Positions 1-7,518 of a stretch of 19,227 bases of DNA are shown piece after piece. Source of the DNA: JBJKRF01 sp046704785 (GTDB lineage Bacteria > Chloroflexota > Anaerolineae > Anaerolineales > Villigracilaceae); assembly GCA_046704785.1 (NCBI GenBank), contig JBJKRF010000053.1:1-19227 (forward strand), read 5' to 3'. The notes under the pieces are model-generated. The model worked only from the letters and a program-made list of their open reading frames with translations. It was not told the origin of the DNA and ran no database searches. A program made the translations under genes and the position numbers. Every line of letters begins with the position of its first letter. Position 1 is the first letter of the stretch.

Positions 1-200
1 TTAGGCGAAAATCGCTAAAAAGCGCAAATTACGCCCCAGAAAGTCAGGGCGAAAGTAGGCTGTTTGTTCAAAGACACCAAAAAGCTACCTGAAATCGCCA
101 TACTTTTTTCAAATTTGGAATTGCTGGAAAATACAGCGTTCTCGTCCATATACAGGGCATTAAAATTTAGATGCGTTCACCCTAGCAATCCTGACAATTT
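1..200. other. AT-rich non-coding region upstream of the trp promoter
   Basis: No convincing gene was found on either strand. The stretch is visibly richer in A+T than the genes that follow. It contains two small dyad symmetries: a near-palindrome at 1-18 (TTAG/CTAA arms around an A-rich centre) and a 5-bp stem at 32-36/47-51. Neither has a recognisable function. It most likely forms the upstream part of the trp regulatory region or the gap to a gene outside the window. Confidence 0.5.
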
Positions 201-202
201 TC

Positions 203-230
203 TTGACAATTCGGGAACAGCGTATATAAT
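203..230 (+). promoter_or_regulatory. Sigma-70-type promoter of the trp operon
   Basis: A perfect -35 hexamer TTGACA (203-208) and a perfect -10 hexamer TATAAT (225-230) are separated by 16 nt, which is close to the optimal 17. Transcription would start at about 236-238. That is just upstream of the T-box stem I and about 400 nt before trpE, as expected for a T-box-regulated operon. Two consensus hexamers at this spacing, in an AT-rich non-coding stretch and in the right place, make this the strongest promoter in the window. Confidence 0.88.
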
Positions 231-470
231 GAAATGAAACAGTAGAACAAACAGCAAAAGCGCTGACGAGGAAGAGTAGGTTTCAAAGCGATTTTCAGAG
301 AGCCGGGCCATGTGGTGTGAGCCAGGCAAAAGCGCAGGAACCGAATGGGCCTCCGAGTTGAGCAGGCGAAAGGCAAAACCAAGTAGCCCAATCCGGAAAC
401 CGCAACCGTTACCTGGCGGAGGGTATAAATCCAAATCGGATCGTACCCGCAAAGAGTGAAGCTGGCTTTC

Positions 471-501
471 AAACCCCTGTTGCATCACAACAGGGGTTTT
501 T
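471..501 (+). promoter_or_regulatory. Strong 12-bp hairpin in the T-box leader (probable stem III)
   Basis: A perfect 12-bp stem pairs 471-482 with 488-499 around a 5-nt loop (CATCA). It is GC-rich in the middle and ends in a run of five T (497-501), three of which lie in the stem. Its place just before the T-box matches stem III of canonical T-box leaders. By shape alone it could also pass for an intrinsic terminator. Because it precedes a complete T-box and terminator, stem III is the preferred reading. Confidence 0.6.
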
Positions 502-537
502 CTGTAGCAAGCTTAACCTGGGTGGCACCACGGGAGT

Positions 538-574
538 CCCCTCTCGTCCCAATGGACGGAGGGGATTTTGTTTT
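538..574 (+). terminator. Conditional intrinsic terminator of the trp T-box
   Basis: The 5' arm CCCCTCT (538-544) pairs with GGAGGGG (558-564). The stem continues inward as GTCC (546-549) with GGAC (554-557) around a CAAT loop, with one bulged base. A T-rich tail follows (TTTTGTTTT, 566-574). The 5' arm overlaps the 3' side of the T-box antiterminator (about 521-541), so the two folds exclude each other. Uncharged tRNA-Trp should stabilise the antiterminator and allow trp transcription. Charged tRNA should leave this terminator to form. Confidence 0.85.
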
Positions 575-639
575 AACCACGAATGGAGTTGCCCACGCTC
601 GCTATGGCGTGCGACCCAATTGCCGAAAGGATTTTACTT

Positions 640-2082
640 ATGTTAACTACTGCTACTTCGATCCAAACCATCACCCGCGAGATTCCTGCCGATCTCGAGA
701 CTCCCATCAGCACGTACCTGAAGCTGCGCGGAAGGGGCGCTTCTTTTCTGCTCGAGTCGGTGGAGGGCGGCGAGCGCATCGCACGCTATTCCTTCATCGG
801 CGTGGCGCCCAAAGCCCAGTACATCCTGCGTGGAGACGAAGTCGAAATCGTCGAGGGAGACACCAGCCGCCGTGTAACGCTCGAACCCGGCAGCGACCCG
901 ACGACGTTCCTGCAAGCCGAAATCGAGCGATTTCCCTCCACACCGCGATCTGGTCTGCCGCGCTTCATCGGCGGATTGGTCGGTTACCTGGGCTACGAAT
1001 CGGTGCGACACTTCGAGACGACGCTCGCCCCGCAGATGCCCCAGGCCGACCTGCCCGATGGTCTCTACCTGCTCAACGATACCGTCGTCGCCTTCGACCA
1101 CGCCCGCCGCTCGCTGTTTCTGATCGCCAACGTACTGGACGGCGACGTAGAAGCGGCCAACCACAAACTGGACGAGATCGAGGCGCGCCTGCGCCAACCC
1201 GTACCGGCCAACGAGCCCAACGACCCCGTCGAGGCCGTCACGCAGTCCAACATGACCCCCGAAACCTTCAAAGATAGGGTCAGCCGCGCCAAGGAATACA
1301 TCGCCGCGGGCGACATTTTCCAGGTGGTGCTTTCCCAACGCTTCAGCCGCGAAACCACCGTCGAGCCATTCGATGTGTATCGCGCCGTACGCCGTTTGAA
1401 TCCCTCGCCCTACATGTTCTTCTTCGACTTTGGCGAACTGGATGGGGAACCGTTTTATTTGGTGGGCGCTTCGCCTGAGATGTTCGTCCGCCTGGAAGGC
1501 CGGCGCGCCGCCTTGCGCCCCATCGCCGGCACCCGTCCCCGTGGAGCCGACGCCCAGGCGGATGCCGCCCTGGCCGAAGAACTGCTCGCCGACCCCAAAG
1601 AGCGCGCCGAGCACGTCATGCTGGTCGACCTGGGACGCAACGACCTGGGGCGCGTCTGCGAGTACGGCACGGTGCAAGTCTCCGAATTCTTCACTATCGA
1701 ACGCTACTCTCACGTCATGCACATCGTCTCCCACGTGGAAGGGACGCTGCGACCCGGCCTGGGCGCTTTCGACCTGGTGCGCGCCGCCTTCCCTGCCGGC
1801 ACCGTCAGCGGCGCACCGAAAGTGCGCGCCATGGAGATCATCGCCGAACTGGAGAACAATCCGCGCGGACCCTATGCCGGCACGGTCGGTTATTTCGGCT
1901 TCGACGGCGCCATGGACACCTGCCTGGCAATTCGCACCATGGTCGGGCGCGGACATACCGTCAGCGTGCAGGCCGGCGCGGGTATCGTTGCCGATTCTGA
2001 CCCGGCGAACGAATACCAGGAAACAGTCAACAAAGCCAAGGCAATGTTGAAAGCCATCGAAATTGCGGAAACAAACGGTTAA
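640..2082 (+). CDS. trpE: Anthranilate synthase component I
   Basis: Converts chorismate to anthranilate using ammonia supplied by TrpG; this is the first committed step of tryptophan synthesis. The 480-residue length fits the family. The N-terminal LLES motif (residues 37-40) matches the tryptophan feedback-inhibition site, so the enzyme is probably allosterically controlled. The chorismate-utilising domain carries GRNDLGRV, AGTVSGAPKVRAMEI and QAGAGIVADSDP, which hold the active-site and Mg-binding residues. The chosen start is ATG 640 with GAAAGG just upstream. An in-frame ATG at 583 would add 19 residues but lies only 9 nt beyond the T-box terminator, lacks a good ribosome-binding site and adds sequence unlike TrpE. 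It is the first gene of the T-box-controlled operon, 31 nt ahead of trpG. Confidence 0.97.
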   Translation: MLTTATSIQTITREIPADLETPISTYLKLRGRGASFLLESVEGGERIARYSFIGVAPKAQYILRGDEVEIVEGDTSRRVTLEPGSDPTTFLQAEIERFPSTPRSGLPRFIGGLVGYLGYESVRHFETTLAPQMPQADLPDGLYLLNDTVVAFDHARRSLFLIANVLDGDVEAANHKLDEIEARLRQPVPANEPNDPVEAVTQSNMTPETFKDRVSRAKEYIAAGDIFQVVLSQRFSRETTVEPFDVYRAVRRLNPSPYMFFFDFGELDGEPFYLVGASPEMFVRLEGRRAALRPIAGTRPRGADAQADAALAEELLADPKERAEHVMLVDLGRNDLGRVCEYGTVQVSEFFTIERYSHVMHIVSHVEGTLRPGLGAFDLVRAAFPAGTVSGAPKVRAMEIIAELENNPRGPYAGTVGYFGFDGAMDTCLAIRTMVGRGHTVSVQAGAGIVADSDPANEYQETVNKAKAMLKAIEIAETNG

Positions 2083-2113
2083 TCGTTCCACGGTTGATCC
2101 TTTGGAGGACAAA

Positions 2114-2677
2114 ATGCTTGTACTGATCGATAACTACGACTCATTCACTTATAACCTGGTGCAATATTTCGGCGAACTGGGCGCAGACGTAAAAGTCTTT
2201 CGCAACGACCGCATCAACCTCGACGAACTGAGCGCCCTCAACCCAACCCACCTGGTCATTTCCCCCGGGCCCGGAGAACCTATCAAAGACGACGGCATTT
2301 CCCCGGAGGCCATTCGCCACTTTACCGGCAAAATCCCTGTTTTGGGCGTTTGTCTTGGTCACCAATGCCTGGGCGCCATCTACGGCGGCAAAGTGGATCG
2401 CGCCGCCCGACTGATGCACGGCAAAACCTCGCAGATCAATCATAACGGCCAGGACATCTTCAAAGGCGTTCCGTCTCCCTTCGAGGGCATGCGCTACCAC
2501 TCCCTGGTCGTCTACGACCCCGTCCCCGAGGAGCTGAGCGTGACCGCCACCACACCCGAAGGCGAAATCATGGGACTCAAACACCGCGAGCATCCCACCT
2601 TCGGCGTCCAATTCCACCCCGAGTCGATCCTGACCGAACACGGGAAACAAATTCTGAAGAATTTCCTCGAGCTATAG
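2114..2677 (+). CDS. trpG: Anthranilate synthase component II (glutamine amidotransferase)
   Basis: Hydrolyses glutamine and channels ammonia to TrpE. The 187 residues form one class I glutamine amidotransferase domain. The nucleophile is Cys80 in GVCLGHQ, and the His168-Glu170 pair lies in FHPES. The oxyanion-loop signature PGPGEP is at 51-56. The start at 2114 is set by GGAGG at 2104-2108. An earlier in-frame start at 2063 would overlap trpE and has no ribosome-binding site. The protein also resembles PabA, the para-aminobenzoate subunit, and TrpG/PabA can be shared between pathways. Its place between trpE and trpD makes tryptophan its main role. No fusion to TrpE or TrpD is present. Confidence 0.97.
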   Translation: MLVLIDNYDSFTYNLVQYFGELGADVKVFRNDRINLDELSALNPTHLVISPGPGEPIKDDGISPEAIRHFTGKIPVLGVCLGHQCLGAIYGGKVDRAARLMHGKTSQINHNGQDIFKGVPSPFEGMRYHSLVVYDPVPEELSVTATTPEGEIMGLKHREHPTFGVQFHPESILTEHGKQILKNFLEL

Positions 2678-2714
2678 CCCAACATACAAACGAACCAGAG
2701 AAAAGGAGAAAGTC

Positions 2715-3737
2715 ATGTTAAAACCTTATATCGGCAAGGCCATTAATTTTCAAAACCTGAGCGCCAGCGAAGCGGAAGAGGCCATGAACATCATCATGAG
2801 CGGCGAAGCCACGCCGGCGCAGATTGGCGCTTACCTGGTTGCCCTGCGCATGAAAGGCGAAACCGTGGACGAGATCACCGGATCGGTACGCGCCATGCGC
2901 TCCAATGCTCTCAAAGTCAAAGTGTCCGACCGCTCTACGCCCATTTACGACGTCGTCGGCACCGGCGGCGACGGCGCGCACACCTTCAACATCTCCACCG
3001 CTGCCGCCTTCGTCGTGGCCGGCAGCGGACGCAAAGTTGCCAAACACGGCAACCGCGCGGCCTCGTCCCAATGCGGCAGCGCCGATGTGCTGGCAGCCTT
3101 GGGGCTCAACCTCGACCTGACCCCGGAGCAGGTTGGGAAAGCCATTGATGAAGTGGGCATCGGCTTCATGTTCGCGCCCAAATTCCATCCGGCCATGAAA
3201 CATGCCGGCCCGGTGCGCTCCCAACTCGGACAGCGCACCATCTTCAACATTCTCGGCCCATTGAGCAACCCTGCCGACGCCGACATCCAACTCACCGGCG
3301 TTTTCTCCCCCGACCTGACCGAACCGCTGGCGAACGTCCTCAACGAACTGGGAACACGCGCAGCGCTCGTCATCCACGGCGCAGGCGGCACCGACGAACT
3401 CAATGCAAGCGGCCCCAATCGCATCAGCCACCTGAAAGATGGCGCGGTGCGCACCTACGACTTCGACGCCACGGAACTCGGCCTGGCCCGCACAACCATC
3501 GAAGACCTGCGCGGCGGCACACCCGACGAGTCCGCCAGCATGATGCGTGACCTGTTGGGCGGAAAGTCTGACGGCGCGCGCCGCGATGCCGTGCTGCTGA
3601 ACGCTGCCGCGACGCTGGCCGCCGAAAGCGGCAACTTCAAGTCCACGCTGGGCGAGGCGCGCGAAACGCTCGATTCAGGCGCGGCGCTCCAAAAACTGGA
3701 TGCGCTGGTAGAATTCTCGAAATCTTTTTCAGCGTAA
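2715..3737 (+). CDS. trpD: Anthranilate phosphoribosyltransferase
   Basis: Joins anthranilate to PRPP to give phosphoribosyl-anthranilate. The 340 residues are typical of the stand-alone enzyme. A small helical N-terminal domain (about 1-70) is followed by the alpha/beta domain. The PRPP-binding loop GTGGDGAHTFNIST begins at residue 82, KHGNRA is at 110-115, and the family motif GPLSNPA occurs in the middle. AAAGGAGAAA just ahead of the ATG is a strong ribosome-binding site. It starts 37 nt after trpG and nothing is fused to it. Pyrimidine nucleoside phosphorylases share the fold but lack this combination of motifs and this context. Confidence 0.97.
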   Translation: MLKPYIGKAINFQNLSASEAEEAMNIIMSGEATPAQIGAYLVALRMKGETVDEITGSVRAMRSNALKVKVSDRSTPIYDVVGTGGDGAHTFNISTAAAFVVAGSGRKVAKHGNRAASSQCGSADVLAALGLNLDLTPEQVGKAIDEVGIGFMFAPKFHPAMKHAGPVRSQLGQRTIFNILGPLSNPADADIQLTGVFSPDLTEPLANVLNELGTRAALVIHGAGGTDELNASGPNRISHLKDGAVRTYDFDATELGLARTTIEDLRGGTPDESASMMRDLLGGKSDGARRDAVLLNAAATLAAESGNFKSTLGEARETLDSGAALQKLDALVEFSKSFSA

Positions 3738-3771
3738 GACACAGGCGCAAAATCTTTATTGTTGATTACCA

Positions 3772-4605
3772 ATGACCAATATTCTTGACACTATCATCGC
3801 CCATAAAAAGACGGAGATCGTAAAACTCGATGCATCAGCCTTGCGCTACGCGGCAGAGTCTGCGCCGCTGCCGCGAGATGTCCTGGCTGCGCTCAGTGTG
3901 TCTGCCGGCCCAACGAAAAATGAGACCGCGAGCAGGGAGCAAAAGGTAAGGCTGATTGCCGAACTCAAGCGCGCCTCGCCATCTAAGGGCATCCTGGCCC
4001 CCCACCTCGACCTGTTCCAGGTGGCAAAGATGTACACGGCCAACGGCGCTGCCGCCATCTCCGTCCTGACCGACGAGAAATTCTTCCTCGGCAAGCTGGA
4101 CACGCTGCGCGAACTTCGTTTCACGTATCAAATCTCTGCGCCGTTGTTGCGCAAGGACTTCATCATCGACGAACGCCAGGTCTACGAGACGCGCGCCAGT
4201 GGCGCAGACGCCATCTTGCTGATCACCGCCGCCCTGCCGGACGATGCCCACTTTACGGCTCTGCACAGCCTGGCGCTGGAGTTGGGCCTGACGCCGCTGG
4301 TCGAAGTGCACACCGCCGACGAACTGGCGCGTGCGCTGAAGCTTCCCGGCCTGAAGCTGGTTGGCATCAACAACCGCGACCTGACGACCTTCAACGTCTC
4401 GTTGGCGACGACGGAACAGTTGCGCCCCTTGATTCCCGCCGGGGTCGCCGTTGTCGCCGAGTCGGGCATCTTCACCGCCGCGGATGTGGCGCGTTTAAAG
4501 GCCGTTGGCGTGGACGCGGTTCTGGTCGGCGAGGCCCTGATCACCGCCACAGACATCGGCGCAAAGGTTAGAGAGCTATCCGGTTTAACGGAAAAGATGT
4601 TTTAG
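3772..4605 (+). CDS. trpC: Indole-3-glycerol-phosphate synthase
   Basis: Closes the indole ring by converting carboxyphenylamino-deoxyribulose phosphate to indole-3-glycerol phosphate. It is a single-domain TIM barrel without a TrpF fusion. Recognisable active-site stretches are ELKRASPSKG (catalytic Lys and phosphate site), PLLRKDFI, LVEVH, GINNRDL and AESGI. The phosphate-binding end GVDAVLVGEAL lies near the C-terminus. At 277 residues it is slightly longer than usual. The extra length sits near residues 42-58, a hydrophilic insertion before the first barrel strand. No good Shine-Dalgarno precedes ATG 3772, so translation may depend on coupling to trpD 34 nt upstream. Confidence 0.96.
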   Translation: MTNILDTIIAHKKTEIVKLDASALRYAAESAPLPRDVLAALSVSAGPTKNETASREQKVRLIAELKRASPSKGILAPHLDLFQVAKMYTANGAAAISVLTDEKFFLGKLDTLRELRFTYQISAPLLRKDFIIDERQVYETRASGADAILLITAALPDDAHFTALHSLALELGLTPLVEVHTADELARALKLPGLKLVGINNRDLTTFNVSLATTEQLRPLIPAGVAVVAESGIFTAADVARLKAVGVDAVLVGEALITATDIGAKVRELSGLTEKMF

Positions 4606-4639
4606 CCATAAAGATTTTTCCGCGCAGAGAAAAACAGCC

Positions 4640-5308
4640 ATGTACATCAAAATTTGCGGCATTACCTCCCTGAAGGATGCCTTGATCGCCATCGACGCCG
4701 GTGCCGACTACCTGGGCTTCAACTTCTACCCGCCCTCCCCGCGTGCGCTTACGCCGGGAGCTTGCGCCGAGATCACCTCCGTGCTGGAAAAAGAGTTCCC
4801 GGCAATCAAACGTGTAGGCGTATTCGTGAACATGTCCGTCGAGCAGGTGACGAGCATCCTGAACCAATGCCATCTCGACCTGGCCCAACTGCACGGCGAC
4901 GAGTCGCCGCGGGCACTGGCCGCGCTCAAGGAACGCGCCTTCAAGGCCGTCCGGCTGGCAACAGACGAAGGGACGAACCGCGAGACGAATAAACGCGTGC
5001 CCAATTTCACGGAATATACCCTCTTCCGGCAAGGCCAGTCGCCTTCCCTGCTGGTGGATGCTGCGGTCAAAGGCGCCTATGGCGGCACCGGCATTCCGGC
5101 CAACTGGCTGGCCGCCGCCGAGTTGGCGAAACGCCATCCAGTGTTGCTGGCCGGCGGTTTGACGCCCTCGAACGTGGCCGAGGCGGTGCGGCAAGTGCAG
5201 CCCTGGGGCGTGGACGTGGCTTCCGGCGTGGAATCCCGCCCCGGCAAAAAAGATGCGCGCAAGATGAAGGCTTTCGTGCAGGCCGCACGCGCGGGTACGG
5301 CCCAATGA
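4640..5308 (+). CDS. trpF: Phosphoribosylanthranilate isomerase
   Basis: Performs the Amadori rearrangement of phosphoribosyl-anthranilate, the step before TrpC. This is a TIM barrel of 222 residues. The N-terminal KICGIT motif holds the catalytic Cys (Cys6), and LLVDA holds the catalytic Asp (Asp140). AQLHGDES, GGTG, LAGGL and the C-terminal signature VDVASGVESRPGKKD are all present. The start at 4640 has a weak purine-rich stretch (GCAGAG) upstream. The gene lies 34 nt after trpC and 76 nt before trpB. The short charged insertion GTNRETNKR near residues 112-122 is a little longer than in many relatives. Confidence 0.96.
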   Translation: MYIKICGITSLKDALIAIDAGADYLGFNFYPPSPRALTPGACAEITSVLEKEFPAIKRVGVFVNMSVEQVTSILNQCHLDLAQLHGDESPRALAALKERAFKAVRLATDEGTNRETNKRVPNFTEYTLFRQGQSPSLLVDAAVKGAYGGTGIPANWLAAAELAKRHPVLLAGGLTPSNVAEAVRQVQPWGVDVASGVESRPGKKDARKMKAFVQAARAGTAQ

Positions 5309-5384
5309 ACGGGCTGCGTACGATCCTTCCATTCCCAAGAAAGAGAGTGTCTGGAATGCAAGACACCCTTGCAAGGATATGCCA

Positions 5385-6581
5385 ATGACGACTTTAATCC
5401 CTCACAAATTCGGCCCGTACGGCGGGCAGTACGTGCCAGAGACATTGATGCCGGCCCTGATCGAGCTGGAGCAGGCTTTTGTGGCTTCACGCAGCGACGC
5501 GGCGTTCCAACAACGATTCGATAAATTAATGGCCAGCTACGTGGGGCGTCCGACCCCGCTGAGCTATGCTGAACGGCTTTCGGAGAAGCTGGGCGGCGCG
5601 CAAATCTACCTGAAACGCGAAGACCTGGCGCACACCGGCGCACACAAAATCAATAACGCCCTGGGGCAAGCCCTGCTGGCCAAACAAATGGGCAAACGGC
5701 GCATCATCGCCGAGACGGGCGCCGGGCAGCACGGGGTCGCTTCGGCGACCGCAGCGGCGCTGTTGGGGCTGGAGTGTGTGGTCTACATGGGCACGGTGGA
5801 CATCGCGCGGCAGGAGCCCAACGTGTTCCGCATGAAATTGCTCGGCGCACAGGTGCGCCCGGTCTCTTCGGGGACGCAAACCTTGAAGGACGCCATCAAC
5901 GAGGCCATCCGCGATTGGGTGACCAACGTGCGCGATACGCATTACCTGCTGGGGTCGGCGCTGGGCCCGCATCCCTACCCGACGATGGTGCGCGAGTTCC
6001 AGTCGGTGATCGGGCGCGAGGCGCGCGAACAGATGTTGACCCAGGTTGGGCGGCTGCCGGACACGATAATCGCCTGTGTGGGCGGCGGTTCGAACGCGAT
6101 CGGTATTTTCAGCGGATTCCTGGACGACGAGTCGGTGGAATTGGTGGGCGTGGAGGCTGGCGGAAGCGGGATCGAAAGCGGCCGGCATGCGGCGCGTTTC
6201 GGCGACCCGTCGAAGGGGCGCATCGGCGTCATCCACGGCACGCGCACTTACGTGCTGCAGACGCCCGACGGGCAGATCGCCGAGACGCACTCTGTTTCGG
6301 CTGGCCTGGACTACGCCGCCGTAGGGCCGCAACACGCCCAATTACGGGACCTGGAGCGCGCCTTTTACACCTCGGCGACGGACGAAGAGGCCCTGGCAGC
6401 TTTTTCGACGCTCTCCAAGGTTGAGGGCATCATTCCGGCATTGGAGTCGTCGCATGCGGTGGCGGAAGCCGTGAAGCGCGCCCCCAAGATGCGCAAGGAC
6501 CAGATCCTCCTGGTGAATCTGTCGGGACGTGGAGACAAGGACCTGAACACCGTTATCCAGGCCTTTGGGGAAACGCTTTAG
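5385..6581 (+). CDS. trpB: Tryptophan synthase beta chain
   Basis: PLP-dependent condensation of indole with serine to give tryptophan, working as an alpha2-beta2 complex with TrpA. The PLP-binding lysine is Lys88 in HTGAHKINN. The catalytic Glu110 lies in AETGAGQHG, and the phosphate-binding loop is GGGSNAIG. The length of 398 residues is standard for the TrpB1 type, the form that partners TrpA. Start choice: two ATGs lie at 5379 and 5385, and AAGGA at 5373-5377 is properly spaced only for 5385. A 7-bp hairpin spans the stop codon (6570-6587). Confidence 0.97.
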   Translation: MTTLIPHKFGPYGGQYVPETLMPALIELEQAFVASRSDAAFQQRFDKLMASYVGRPTPLSYAERLSEKLGGAQIYLKREDLAHTGAHKINNALGQALLAKQMGKRRIIAETGAGQHGVASATAAALLGLECVVYMGTVDIARQEPNVFRMKLLGAQVRPVSSGTQTLKDAINEAIRDWVTNVRDTHYLLGSALGPHPYPTMVREFQSVIGREAREQMLTQVGRLPDTIIACVGGGSNAIGIFSGFLDDESVELVGVEAGGSGIESGRHAARFGDPSKGRIGVIHGTRTYVLQTPDGQIAETHSVSAGLDYAAVGPQHAQLRDLERAFYTSATDEEALAAFSTLSKVEGIIPALESSHAVAEAVKRAPKMRKDQILLVNLSGRGDKDLNTVIQAFGETL

Positions 6582-6587
6582 CGTTTC
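6570..6587 (+). other. Hairpin across the trpB stop codon
   Basis: GAAACGC (6570-6576) and GCGTTTC (6581-6587) form a perfect 7-bp stem with a TTTA loop that contains part of the TAG stop. No T-run follows, so it is not a convincing terminator. It could act as an intercistronic RNA-processing or stability element in the 81-nt trpB-trpA gap, or it may be incidental. Confidence 0.35.
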
Positions 6588-6662
6588 GAATCCTTCTGGC
6601 TGCAAACAACTTTCCAAAAAACGGGACGCCGCACCACCCGCCATAACAGGCAACGAGGAATC

Positions 6663-7463
6663 ATGAACAGATTGGACGAGGCTTTCAAAAACAAACCGAT
6701 TTTCATGCCCTACTTTCCGTTGGGCTATCCCACGCTGGAACTTTCCGTCGATGTGATCGAGGCCCTGGCAAAGAACGGCGCAGACGTGATCGAGGTCGGG
6801 TTATCTTTCTCCGACCCGTTAGCCGATGGGCCCGTCAACCAAAAAGCGACGCAAATAGCCCTGGAAAACGGTATTACTCTCAGTAAGGCGCTAGCGGATG
6901 TAAAAGAACTACGCCGGCGCGGCGTAAGCATTCCCTTGATTTTGATGGGCTACTACAACCCGATACTGGCTTACGGGTTGGCGCGTTTCGTCGCGGAGGC
7001 GGTCGCTGCCGGGGCCGACGGCTTCATCATCCCCGACCTGCCGCCGGAGGAAGCGGGCGAGTTCGAAGAGGCGCTGCGCAAAACGCCCTCCAACGGCAGC
7101 AGCCCTCTCCCGCTGGTGCGCATGTTAGCCCCGACGACGCCCGGCGAACGTATGGAAGCCATCGCGCGCGGCGCGCAGGGGTTCATCTACCTGGTCAGTG
7201 TGACCGGCATCACCGGCGAACGCCGGGAAGTGGCTGCCGGACTGCCAAACCTGATCACACAGGTGCGCAAACACACCACCACGCCCGTCTGCGTGGGTTT
7301 CGGTATCAGCACACCGCAGCAGGCCAAAACCGTCGGGGCAATCGCCGACGGCGTCATTGTCGGCTCAGCTTGCGTCCGCGCCATTGGTGAGAGCCAGACA
7401 CCGGTGGAGACAGCCAAGGCCTTCGCAAGGAGCTTTGGGGAAGCATTACAACAGGAACGATAG
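6663..7463 (+). CDS. trpA: Tryptophan synthase alpha chain
   Basis: Cleaves indole-3-glycerol phosphate to indole and glyceraldehyde-3-phosphate; indole is channelled to TrpB. It is a TIM barrel of 266 residues. Catalytic Glu44 lies in EVGLSFSDP and Asp55 in LADGP, with the same 11-residue spacing as Glu49/Asp60 of the enteric enzyme. Other family motifs are MGYYNP, GFIIPDLPPEE and VGFGIST. CGAGGAATC upstream of ATG 6663 is an adequate ribosome-binding site. It is the last tryptophan gene. No clear terminator follows, so the next gene may be read through from this operon. Confidence 0.97.
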   Translation: MNRLDEAFKNKPIFMPYFPLGYPTLELSVDVIEALAKNGADVIEVGLSFSDPLADGPVNQKATQIALENGITLSKALADVKELRRRGVSIPLILMGYYNPILAYGLARFVAEAVAAGADGFIIPDLPPEEAGEFEEALRKTPSNGSSPLPLVRMLAPTTPGERMEAIARGAQGFIYLVSVTGITGERREVAAGLPNLITQVRKHTTTPVCVGFGISTPQQAKTVGAIADGVIVGSACVRAIGESQTPVETAKAFARSFGEALQQER

Positions 7464-7518
7464 GAAATTTGCAATCGCATCAACAATCCACCCATTAACA
7501 GTCGATCAGGAGAATGAC

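Larger units (their letters stand above)
250..575 (+). promoter_or_regulatory. Tryptophan-specific T-box riboswitch leader
   Basis: This cis-acting RNA senses uncharged tRNA-Trp and controls read-through into trpE. Visible elements, in order, are: the GA-rich stem I base GACGAGGAAGAGTA (265-278); the AGAGA element (297-301); the distal stem I element GGTGTGAGCC (314-323); the specifier region GAATGGGCCTCCGAG (343-357), whose UGG at 346-348 would pair with the CCA anticodon of tRNA-Trp; and the T-box GGTGGCACCACGGG (521-534). The bulge UGGC (523-526) would pair with the acceptor end GCCA, which fits the G discriminator of bacterial tRNA-Trp. A terminator overlaps the T-box 3' side. The specifier and the downstream trp genes agree. 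The exact 5' edge and the stem II/IIA-B folds were not computed. Confidence 0.92.

Noticed and set aside
583..639. Upstream in-frame ATG as the trpE start
   Set aside because: It lies only 9 nt after the T-box terminator tail, has no ribosome-binding site, and adds residues unlike TrpE; ATG 640 has GAAAGG upstream and places LLES at residues 37-40.
643..2112. Long open frame on the - strand opposite trpE (489 codons)
   Set aside because: A shadow of codon bias in a GC-rich gene. The translation has no recognisable motif, while the + strand is unmistakably TrpE.
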